Positions 48,991 to 56,317 of a stretch of DNA of 64,000 nucleotides are shown here, piece by piece. The stretch covers positions 520,874 through 584,873 of the forward strand of contig LR026961.1 of assembly GCA_900498135.1 (NCBI GenBank), in the 5' to 3' direction. The notes below the pieces were generated by a model, which had not been told where the DNA came from, did no database searches, and saw only the letters and a list, made by a program, of their open reading frames with translations. Each line of letters starts with the position of its first letter. The stretch's first letter is position 1. Made by a program: the position numbers and the translations under genes. The stretch is from an uncultured Desulfatiglans sp. (GTDB lineage: Bacteria; Desulfobacterota; DSM-4660; Desulfatiglandales; Desulfatiglandaceae).

Positions 48991-49902
48991 ATGCTGATTC
49001 AGCCCGACTGTATCCCCTGCATCTTGAAAATGGCTGTGTACGTCATGCGTGCCTTGCAGTTCGACAAAGACGAAAGCAGAGTGTTGTACGGCCGCATCGC
49101 GGCCCTGCCCTCCTTACAGGGCGGCCGGTGGAACTATACCAGTCCGGAAATCATCGAACAGGTGATGGACATCATCCTGCAGGCCCGGCAGGAAGAGGAT
49201 CCGTTCCATGCAATCAAACGAACCCAGAACCAGATGATCATGGACGTGGTCCCTTACCTCGAAACGCTTGTCCGCGAAGATCCCAACCCGCTTCTCACGG
49301 CCGTCAAACTGGCCATCCTGGGCAACAACATCGATTTCATGGTCGGAGAGAACCCGCCGGACATCAAACACCTCATCCGCGAAAAGCTCCAGGCCCCCAT
49401 CCCGCCGGAACGGTTCGGCCGCCTCGAAGAGGGGCTTTCGCGGGCGAAGCGGATGGTGTACTTCGCCGACAACGCCGGAGAGATCGTCTTTGATAGAGTG
49501 CTCATCGGCATCCTCAAGGAGCGGTTCGACGCGGACATCACCCTCGTGGTCAGGCAGCGCCCCACCCTGAACGACACCACCCTGGAAGAGGCGCGTGCCG
49601 TGGGCATCGACGCGCTCGTACCCGTCATCCCGAACGGCATGGACGGCCCGTTTCCCGGTACGCGGCTGGAGCGGTGTTCGGCCGAGGTGAACACCCTTGT
49701 CGAGGAGGCCGATCTGATCCTTTCGAAAGGCGGAGGAAACTATGACTCCCTCAGCGAGGAAAGGGAGGATGTCACCCGCAAGATCGCATATCTCCTCGTG
49801 TCGAAGTGTTATCCCTACTACGAAGAATTCGGTGTTCCGCTGTTCCAACCCGTTCTCGAAACCTTCACGGGCAGGAAACATCCCTCTTCAATCGACATTT
49901 AG
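48991..49902 (+). CDS. DUF89/ARMT1-like metal-dependent phosphatase, first copy
   Basis: The 303-residue protein is a DUF89 family member. CIPCILKMAVYVMRAL is the N-terminal cysteine motif of the bacterial branch, VYFADNAGEIVFDRVLI contains the conserved aspartate-asparagine metal site, and ILSKGGGNYDSLSE is the last motif. DUF89 proteins are damage-control phosphatases that remove phosphorylated sugar side products, using Mn, Ni or Co. Its physiological substrate is unknown. A second DUF89 gene lies at 51207 in the same operon. Confidence 0.87.
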   Translation: MLIQPDCIPCILKMAVYVMRALQFDKDESRVLYGRIAALPSLQGGRWNYTSPEIIEQVMDIILQARQEEDPFHAIKRTQNQMIMDVVPYLETLVREDPNPLLTAVKLAILGNNIDFMVGENPPDIKHLIREKLQAPIPPERFGRLEEGLSRAKRMVYFADNAGEIVFDRVLIGILKERFDADITLVVRQRPTLNDTTLEEARAVGIDALVPVIPNGMDGPFPGTRLERCSAEVNTLVEEADLILSKGGGNYDSLSEEREDVTRKIAYLLVSKCYPYYEEFGVPLFQPVLETFTGRKHPSSIDI

Positions 49903-50012
49903 CGCATGGATGCCTTCCGATCCCGGGACGATGCCCCCTCTCCAACAGGCGGGGAACCAGGAACCCGCTCTTTCGGGAAAAGCCGTTCTTGGACGGAAGC
50001 AGAGGAGGCCCT

Positions 50013-50864
50013 ATGACACAAGCAGTTGCAACCATAAAGGAAAAGGCCTTGTCGCTCGGCGCTCAGGCAGTCGGCATCGCCTCGGTCGAAGCCATCAACC
50101 AGTACGCCCCGGCGGGGCACCGCCCGGATGACCTCCTGAAGGGCGCCAGGAGCGTGGTGCTGCTCGGCGGAGGCCAACCCACGGCCGGCGCGTGGCGATC
50201 AGGAACCAACCGTGTCCTCGGAAGCATCGGGTACAGCCGGGGCGAAACGGGCAGTGCCGCCCGCAAGCTCGCCTATTTCATCGAAGCGCAGTATGGTCAT
50301 TACACCATACCGATCCCCACCGGGGAGCGGAACGGGCACTACCCTTACCTGAGCCTGAAGCTCTGCGCGGAGATGGCCGGCCTCGGCACGCGCAGCATGG
50401 CGGCCGGGATCATCCTCAACCCCGTCTACGGTCTGCTCTATTTCAACGGCGTCATCACCACGATGCCGCTACCGGGCGACGGCCCCCTGGAGAAGCCTGT
50501 GTGTCCCCATCCGTCCTGCGTCCGGCTGTGGGAAAAGAAGCAAACGACGCCCTGTCTGTCTGCCTGCCCGGACTGTCTGTCCGGTGAGTTGAAGGACGGC
50601 CTGATCAGCTGGATGGAATACCGCCAAGAGGGCTGCTACCCCCGGGCGCAGACCGCCGCGCGGGATGTCTTTCAGAAGCTCCTGCTCGAGGCCGTCAACG
50701 AAGAGGACAAAGACCGCCGCAAGTCCATCCTCTTCGGCAGTCACTTTACGAGGGCGGTCCGAGGCATCGCCTATTCGACCGAGCTGTCGGCCCAGTGCTT
50801 CAACTGCCTGAAACGGTGCCCCCTGATCCCGAGAAGACTTCATCCGCACACCCCGCCGCAATAG
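50013..50864 (+). CDS. Epoxyqueuosine reductase (QueG)-like Fe-S protein
   Basis: The 283-residue protein has the QueG-type N-terminal half (ALSLGAQAVGIASVEAIN, LKGARSVVLLGGG, then LKLCAEMAGLGTRS) and a cysteine-rich C-terminal half: CPHPSC, CLSACPDC and CFNCLKRCP. The spacing is not the two regular CxxCxxCxxxCP motifs, so the number of clusters is uncertain. It is shorter than QueG and lacks the HEAT-like tail. A corrinoid-linked or electron-transfer role is possible. GAGGAGG precedes the ATG. Confidence 0.78.
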   Translation: MTQAVATIKEKALSLGAQAVGIASVEAINQYAPAGHRPDDLLKGARSVVLLGGGQPTAGAWRSGTNRVLGSIGYSRGETGSAARKLAYFIEAQYGHYTIPIPTGERNGHYPYLSLKLCAEMAGLGTRSMAAGIILNPVYGLLYFNGVITTMPLPGDGPLEKPVCPHPSCVRLWEKKQTTPCLSACPDCLSGELKDGLISWMEYRQEGCYPRAQTAARDVFQKLLLEAVNEEDKDRRKSILFGSHFTRAVRGIAYSTELSAQCFNCLKRCPLIPRRLHPHTPPQ

Positions 50865-50875
50865 GAGAAAATCCC

Positions 50876-51136
50876 ATGCCACGACCCGTTTCACCGGAAT
50901 TGTATCAGCGCTACGGCCAGCAGGTCTGGGAGTGGACCAACCGCGTCCAACGGTTCGTCCCCGGGGAGCGAAACCGCGGGCTGACCGACCAGGAAATCGC
51001 CTCCCGCCTGGGCCTCACGGTTCATGAGGTCATCGAGATCCGCGCGATCGCGGAACATGACCGGATCCCTCTGGAGGCCTATCTGGAGGCGGAGGACGTC
51101 AAGGAGAGCCGTTTCAAGCGGATTCCGGAGAAATAG
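50876..51136 (+). CDS. Small helix-turn-helix-like protein
   Basis: The 86-residue product is highly charged. It contains a segment that looks like a helix-turn-helix (LTDQEIASRLGLTVHEVIEI) and no transmembrane stretch. I do not recognise its family. It begins 12 bases after the QueG-like stop codon with AGGAG in front and is followed by the second DUF89 gene, so it is surely part of this operon. It could be a DNA-binding regulator or an adaptor for the phosphatases. Confidence 0.7.
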   Translation: MPRPVSPELYQRYGQQVWEWTNRVQRFVPGERNRGLTDQEIASRLGLTVHEVIEIRAIAEHDRIPLEAYLEAEDVKESRFKRIPEK

Positions 51137-51206
51137 AACACACCTGGGCAGGCGGCAAGCAGCTGTCGAACGCCCTGCTGAAGCCCGCCGGAAAGGATCG
51201 AAGGTC

Positions 51207-52076
51207 ATGAAGCCCCTTGCCGACTGCGCCCTGTGCACCCTCGAATGGATCTTCGGGAGGACGGCGTCCTCTTTGGACGAACCCGGAAGGCTCGAATTGA
51301 TCCAGACCCTCCTCGGTGTCTTTCACCAAACCTTCGATGCCAGGGAGAACTTGGGTTTTGCCGCCAGAGAGACGCTCGATGCCGTAACGCCTCAGGTGGT
51401 CGCCGCCGCCGGCATTTACGACAAGATCAAGAAGGAGAGCAACGAGGCGGTCAAGGCCCTGCTGCCAGCCGCGAGACGCTTCATCGCCGAGGGGACGACC
51501 CCGAAGGAGCGCTTCGAGCGGGCCTGTTTCCTCGCGGCCACCGGCAATGTCTCACCGCTTGCCGCCCCGAGCGGCGGGTTGACATTTACCGACGCCGAGG
51601 CCCTGATGGCGGGTCGTACCGAATTTCCCGTCCTCATGGGCGACGTGTACGAGGCGGTCCGCGGTCGACAACGGATTCTCTACCTCTTCGACAACGCGGG
51701 CGAGATCGGCTTCGACTCGTTGCTGATCGAGCAGCTCGAGGCCATAGGCGCCGCCGTGACGCTCGTCCTCAAGGAAGCGCCGTTTTTCGAGGATGCCACC
51801 CTCGCCGACGCCCATTTTTTCGGCCTCGAGGATCTGAGCGAGCGCATGCTGAGCGTCAAGACGCTTCTGGTCCCCGGCAGAAGCACGCCCGAGCTCGAGC
51901 GCGCCATCACCGAGTGCGATCTGATCCTCGCCAAAGGCACTTTCAACATCGAAGCCACCTACGAAGAAGGCATGGGGAAACCCGTGATCTACATGCTGAA
52001 GATCAAATGCGGCCCTTTGTCGCAGAAGCTCGGCGTACCCCAGGGCCGTTTCGTCGTCGCCCTGTGCGAACCCTGA
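51207..52076 (+). CDS. DUF89/ARMT1-like metal-dependent phosphatase, second copy
   Basis: The 289-residue protein is a divergent paralogue of the first DUF89 gene. It starts with CALCTLEWIFGR, keeps LYLFDNAGEIGFDSLLIEQL for the metal site, and has ILAKGTFNIEATYEE where the first copy has KGGGNYDS. The pairing of two family members with a QueG-like protein suggests different substrates or a hetero-oligomer. AAAGGATCGAAGG stands upstream of the ATG at 51207. Confidence 0.85.
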   Translation: MKPLADCALCTLEWIFGRTASSLDEPGRLELIQTLLGVFHQTFDARENLGFAARETLDAVTPQVVAAAGIYDKIKKESNEAVKALLPAARRFIAEGTTPKERFERACFLAATGNVSPLAAPSGGLTFTDAEALMAGRTEFPVLMGDVYEAVRGRQRILYLFDNAGEIGFDSLLIEQLEAIGAAVTLVLKEAPFFEDATLADAHFFGLEDLSERMLSVKTLLVPGRSTPELERAITECDLILAKGTFNIEATYEEGMGKPVIYMLKIKCGPLSQKLGVPQGRFVVALCEP

Positions 52077-52126
52077 CCGGGGAAAGAGCTTTTCACCGGA
52101 CGCAGCTTCCATGTCTGCAGCGGGAC

Positions 52127-52786
52127 TCAAAAATTCTTCATCATGCCCATGATCAGGTAGGGCACCTCCAACCGGCCGGTCGGGGCCAGGATGCGGGTGC
52201 TGAAATTCGTCGTGTACAGCTTTTTCATGGTCCGCGAGAGCTTGCGGTACTCGGCCGTGTCGATCGCCTTGGCGATGTCCGCCAGGTTGCGGGCGGTACA
52301 CTCCGCCAGGATCCGGGGGCCCATTCCGACGGAAAGACGCCAGCCGTGGGTCACGGGCACCCCCATCTCCTTCATGGCGGGGATGGCCTCTTCGACCACG
52401 AACCGGTTGTGCTCCGTCTCCTTGCCCGGAACGATATCGTAATACTGGTTGAATTTCCAGGCGCCGGTCTGGATGCTGTAGGCTTGATCCCTGAACATGC
52501 CCGTGGGGATCCACAGCTTGCTTCCGTAGTTGTAGACATGCTGCATCAGCTTCGTGGCGACCTGGCGGTACTCTCTGGACGCGAGGGCGGCGAGCAGGCC
52601 CATGTCGTTTTTGATGGTGGCCACCGCCACGATCCTCGGCCCTCCGCCGACGGCCACGTAAAACCCGCCCACGAGTTTGACTCCCAGCTTTTCGAGCGCC
52701 GGGTTGAACTCCTCGGAGATAAACCGGGAGTAGTCATCGTATTCGCCTGGGTTGACGTCCCAGTACTGGCTGAACAATATGGTCAT
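52127..52786 (-). CDS. Duplicated NIPSNAP-like (dimeric alpha-beta barrel) protein
   Basis: The 219-residue protein consists of two similar halves: SQYWDVNPGEYDDYSRFISE...GGGPRIVA and NQYYDIVPGKETEHNRFVVE...GMGPRILA. Each half resembles a ferredoxin-like dimeric alpha-beta barrel of the NIPSNAP/EthD/antibiotic monooxygenase type. The fused pair could form an intramolecular barrel that binds a hydrophobic small molecule. No catalytic residue is assigned. It is downstream of the split dikinase genes and has AAGGAG before the ATG. In size it equals the third subunit of phenylphosphate synthase, but it does not show CBS domains. Confidence 0.75.
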   Translation of the reverse strand: MTILFSQYWDVNPGEYDDYSRFISEEFNPALEKLGVKLVGGFYVAVGGGPRIVAVATIKNDMGLLAALASREYRQVATKLMQHVYNYGSKLWIPTGMFRDQAYSIQTGAWKFNQYYDIVPGKETEHNRFVVEEAIPAMKEMGVPVTHGWRLSVGMGPRILAECTARNLADIAKAIDTAEYRKLSRTMKKLYTTNFSTRILAPTGRLEVPYLIMGMMKNF

Positions 52787-52846
52787 GAGCGTTCTCCTTG
52801 AATCGGAAACACCGGGTTCCTGTTGAAGAAGGGGGCGTTATCACGG

Positions 52847-53875
52847 TCACATCTTGAAGATCCGCGTCATCAGCTCGGCCAGGTACTCGGAATCATCCTC
52901 CTTCTTCTTCGAGAACTTGGCCGGTCGGGTTTGAACCCAGAACAGGTTTTCGGGGAAAGACATATCATCGTCTATGACCCACTCCATGTCCTGGGGCATG
53001 TCGAAGTACGACTCCACCTTGAGGGCGATCCGCACGATCTCCTGCAGTTCCTTTTCCTCGAGACAGGGCTTTCCCTGTATCTCCTTCGGAACGCTGACCA
53101 TCGCAATCCCGTCCTTGCGAAACACGACCATGCGCTGCTTCTCGCTGATCGTTTGCGAAACGACCTCTTTGGTCTCCTTGTCGATCAGGAAGCTGTCCGG
53201 GGTGATCTCGCCCGATACGACACTCTCGCCAAGCCCCCAGTTACCCTCGACGACCACCTTGCTCAAATCCCCCGTCGTAGGCTGAACCGTCAGCGTGACC
53301 CCGGCGCACCGGGCGTTGACCATCTTGAGGACCGCAACCCCGATGGGGGCCTTGGCCATGTCCATCTTCTTTTCGAGCCGGAAGGCGATGGCCCGCGTCG
53401 TAAAGGCGCTGCTCCACACCCGGATCACCTTCCGGACCACTTCCCGCTTCCCTTTCACGTTCAGATAGGTTTCCATCTGCCCGGGCATGCTCACGGCGCC
53501 GCTCGACCGCGTGGCGACCGCCACATCGGGCTTGCCGACCGTTTCGCACAGCTCGTCGTAAAAGCCGTGAAGCTCCGCTTTCATCGCCTCGGGCATATCC
53601 TTCGATTCAATGATGTTGCGGATCACGCGGCCGGCCTCGACCTGCTTCTCCACCTTGCGCAGGCCTTCTCCCGCCTCTTCCACATACTTCCGAATCTCCT
53701 CGCCGGCGCCGGTCTCGCTCATGAACCGTTCGTAGCCGTCTACGGAGATGGCGAATCCAGGTGGAACGCGCATGCCCATGTGCACCATCTCCCCCAGATT
53801 GGCACATTTCTTTCCAACCAGATCATTGTGCTCACTGCGGAGTTCATCGAGCCTGTAAATCCATTTTTGCGCCAT
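52847..53875 (-). CDS. PEP-synthase N-terminal-like ATP-grasp subunit (phenylphosphate synthase beta-like)
   Basis: The 342-residue protein matches the ATP-binding half of PEP synthase/pyruvate phosphate dikinase: KKCANLGEMVHMGMRVPPGFAI, VAVATRSSGAVSMPGQMETY with the conserved arginine, and GNWGLGESVVSGEITPDSF. It ends at FWVQTRPAKF, just where the phosphohistidine domain would begin. Separate ATP-grasp and phosphohistidine subunits are the hallmark of phenylphosphate synthase of anaerobic phenol degraders, which transfers the beta phosphate of ATP to phenol. The start at 53875 begins the family N-terminus; the upstream frame is not coding. Confidence 0.85.
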   Translation of the reverse strand: MAQKWIYRLDELRSEHNDLVGKKCANLGEMVHMGMRVPPGFAISVDGYERFMSETGAGEEIRKYVEEAGEGLRKVEKQVEAGRVIRNIIESKDMPEAMKAELHGFYDELCETVGKPDVAVATRSSGAVSMPGQMETYLNVKGKREVVRKVIRVWSSAFTTRAIAFRLEKKMDMAKAPIGVAVLKMVNARCAGVTLTVQPTTGDLSKVVVEGNWGLGESVVSGEITPDSFLIDKETKEVVSQTISEKQRMVVFRKDGIAMVSVPKEIQGKPCLEEKELQEIVRIALKVESYFDMPQDMEWVIDDDMSFPENLFWVQTRPAKFSKKKEDDSEYLAELMTRIFKM

Positions 53876-53885
53876 TTCGAATCCT

Positions 53886-53975
53886 CCCCTGAGGCAGGGG
53901 GTTGTCCCGCAGAACCGTTGCCGGCCCCGCAGGACGACCCTACGCCTTTGGTTCGAAACCAACACCCGCAGGGTG
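53886..53975 (-). other. Three short perfect hairpins between the dikinase genes
   Basis: CCCCTG-AGG-CAGGGG (53886-53900), TTGGTT-CGA-AACCAA (53948-53962) and CACCC-GCA-GGGTG (53963-53975) lie in the 173-base gap. None is followed by a T-run on the minus strand. They may stabilise or process the message so that the two subunits are made in different amounts. Confidence 0.6.
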
Positions 53976-54048
53976 GGCGTGCCCATCACGCCTCTTCTCA
54001 CCCTGGAAGGTCAGATGAAAACATCCCCGCCTATCGGATCCCGGCCGA

Positions 54049-55731
54049 TTACTTGTCCAGGATATAGACGGTCCCCATATTCGCATCCACTTTGACCTTC
54101 TGACCGGAGCGGATCTTGGTGGTACCCTCGAACACGTTCATCACCACGGGGATGCCGTACTCTCGGCCGACGATGGCCGCGTGCGACAGGCTGGCGCCCC
54201 GATCCACGATGACCCCCTTGATCATGCTGAAGATAGGGGTCCAGCTGGGCGACGTGCTGGCTGCAACCAGGATATCCCCCTCCTGGATCAGACTCAGTTC
54301 ATCCTCGTTCATAATCACCCGTGCGGGGCCTTCGGCCACCCCCGGAGAACCGCAGGTGCCATAGAGATCCGCCTTCAGCTCGGGGCGCACCTGCGGCATG
54401 GAACCTACAACGACCTTGCTGGCGATGGGATCGTTGCTCTTGACGAGCACACCCATGGCCTGGTCGAGGTCGAAGCCTTCCTTCAAGAGGGCCGGCGGAT
54501 TCGGGTGCTTGCACCACTCCTCCCACTCCGCGCGTCTGCGCTCGACGATGTAGCGCATGTCGAACTGATCCGGGTTGATCCCCGCCCGCCGCACCTCGTC
54601 CGGCTGGAGATAGAACATGTCCTCGGGATCGTCGATGGCCCCCTCCTGCTTCCAGCGCCTGCCCATGCCGAGGACGATCCGCCGGATCATGGCATGGGTG
54701 TACAGGTCGAGATAATGGTCGTGCTCCTCGCTGAAGACCCCGCTCTTCTGGGCGAGGCCCATCAGTTGCTCGAACCAGCCCCTCATCTCGCGCGGCACCT
54801 TTTCGAGGACAGCCTTCTCGGCCTCCAGACGCGCCTCGGTGATCTTGGCGCGCTCCGCCTCGAGGTTGAAGTCTCCACCCTTCTGCAGGAACTGCTTCAC
54901 GTTCACCAGGGCCGGGGTCGGGTCCTCCACCCACGTCGGGAGATTGATCTCGCTCATCCGCTGCATCCGCCAGCCGTCCTCATTCATAAAGGCATTGAAA
55001 TCCTTCATGAAAGAACGACCTTGGTCGACGGCCTCCAGCCTGGCCTTGATCCCGTCCACCTCACCTTCCAGAAACACCTTTTCGAGGCCCTCCTGGCGGG
55101 CGCGCTGCGAAAATTCCCACAGGCGCTTGTCCACCTGGAACACCTTGTTGTCGAAGCCGGAGACGAGCTGATGGAACATCGGGTTCGTGTCGTCGATCCC
55201 CGCCAGTTCCCGGCACATGTTCTCGAAAAGGATGTAGGCCGTGTAGGTCCCGTACATCATGTACATGTGGATCTCCCACATGCGGCGGCAGGTGTTGATC
55301 GTCTCCTCGAAATTGGCGAGCAGATCGATGTTCTCGGCGGTGTCCAGATCCAGCTGCTTCAAGGCCTCGTAACGCCCCAGAATCTCCTGGACGAAGCCCT
55401 TCCACAACCCATCATAGTCTTTGATGAATGGCAGAATCGCTTCACGAAATTTCTTCTCGCGGCGCTGTTTTTCCTCCTCGCTCTTGACCAGCAGAAGGGT
55501 CAGATAACCGCCGCCGTTCATGAAGCGCCAGTCCCATCCTTTGACCGTCGGCAGGCTGAGTTTTTCCGCTCCCCATTGCATGCCGTGACGGCAGAAGCTT
55601 ACCCAGAACCAACCAAACATGGGCGTCCATGGCGGCACCGAGTGCGTGCCGTCCAGGAACCAGGCAGGCGACAGCTCAAAGTCTCTTTCCGCATCGAATT
55701 CCAGACCTGGAACCACATCGTAGACCTTCAT
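54049..55731 (-). CDS. PEP-synthase-like phosphohistidine subunit (phenylphosphate synthase alpha-like)
   Basis: The 560-residue protein has a long helical N-terminal part rich in aromatic and acidic residues. Its C-terminal PEP-utilising mobile domain is GTCGSPGVAEGPARVI followed by DRGASLSHAAIVGREYGIPV, where the histidine is the phosphoryl carrier. The C-terminal PEP/pyruvate-binding barrel of PEP synthase is absent, so the acceptor is not pyruvate. The subunit division matches phenylphosphate synthase subunit 1. Phenol or another aromatic such as aniline are reasonable acceptors; no phenylphosphate carboxylase genes are seen in the window. GGGGGAG precedes the start. Confidence 0.85.
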   Translation of the reverse strand: MKVYDVVPGLEFDAERDFELSPAWFLDGTHSVPPWTPMFGWFWVSFCRHGMQWGAEKLSLPTVKGWDWRFMNGGGYLTLLLVKSEEEKQRREKKFREAILPFIKDYDGLWKGFVQEILGRYEALKQLDLDTAENIDLLANFEETINTCRRMWEIHMYMMYGTYTAYILFENMCRELAGIDDTNPMFHQLVSGFDNKVFQVDKRLWEFSQRARQEGLEKVFLEGEVDGIKARLEAVDQGRSFMKDFNAFMNEDGWRMQRMSEINLPTWVEDPTPALVNVKQFLQKGGDFNLEAERAKITEARLEAEKAVLEKVPREMRGWFEQLMGLAQKSGVFSEEHDHYLDLYTHAMIRRIVLGMGRRWKQEGAIDDPEDMFYLQPDEVRRAGINPDQFDMRYIVERRRAEWEEWCKHPNPPALLKEGFDLDQAMGVLVKSNDPIASKVVVGSMPQVRPELKADLYGTCGSPGVAEGPARVIMNEDELSLIQEGDILVAASTSPSWTPIFSMIKGVIVDRGASLSHAAIVGREYGIPVVMNVFEGTTKIRSGQKVKVDANMGTVYILDK

Positions 55732-55948
55732 GTTTCTCCCCCTTTAAAGCGTGGTTGTGGAAGTAAAAACCGGCTTCTGCAAATCCTCCTCTGATACCTG
55801 ATCTTCCGGCGACCGCCGGCGCCCATGCTTCCCGAAGATCTCGCGCGAACAACCTCCCAAATGCGGTGGGATGCACCTCTCACAGGTTGAAAGCAAGGGG
55901 ATACCGCAGCCTTTTTCCTCTGCACCTCCTTTCCCGTTGTGTCTTCGC

Positions 55949-56317
55949 CTACGCATCGACGAGGGTCAATGCGCCCGGATCGCACCATTTCACACACTGG
56001 GGATCCGGCGGGTCCCCGCAGAAATCGCATTTGAGCGGGATGCCCGTATCCGGTTCTCTGAAGGCGGACTTGACCGGACACGAGGCCCGGCAGACCACGC
56101 ACCCGTCCACCTCCAGACCGTTGATCACCACCTTGCCCCGCGAATTGCACGCCGCCTCCGTGTACGGGCCAGCAATCACCGGCAGGCAGACGTCCTCCCC
56201 CACAAACACCCGGATCCGGGACCGCTGAGGGTTGATGGAACCCGTATGTTGGAGCGAGCACGCCACCTGGCAAAGCCTGCAGCCGGTGCACTTGGCATAA
56301 TCAATCTTGATTCGCAT
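55949..56317 (-). CDS. Ferredoxin-like [4Fe-4S] electron-transfer protein
   Basis: The 122-residue protein has cysteine motifs CTGCRLCQVAC, CVVCRASCPV, and CDFCGDPPDPQCVKWC, enough for three [4Fe-4S] clusters of the DMSO-reductase/HycB type. Together with the adjoining AOR gene, whose last 17 bases it overlaps, it looks like the BamC-type partner that carries electrons to or from the tungsten subunit. ATG at 56317 was chosen because it directly precedes the first cluster. Confidence 0.88.
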   Translation of the reverse strand: MRIKIDYAKCTGCRLCQVACSLQHTGSINPQRSRIRVFVGEDVCLPVIAGPYTEAACNSRGKVVINGLEVDGCVVCRASCPVKSAFREPDTGIPLKCDFCGDPPDPQCVKWCDPGALTLVDA

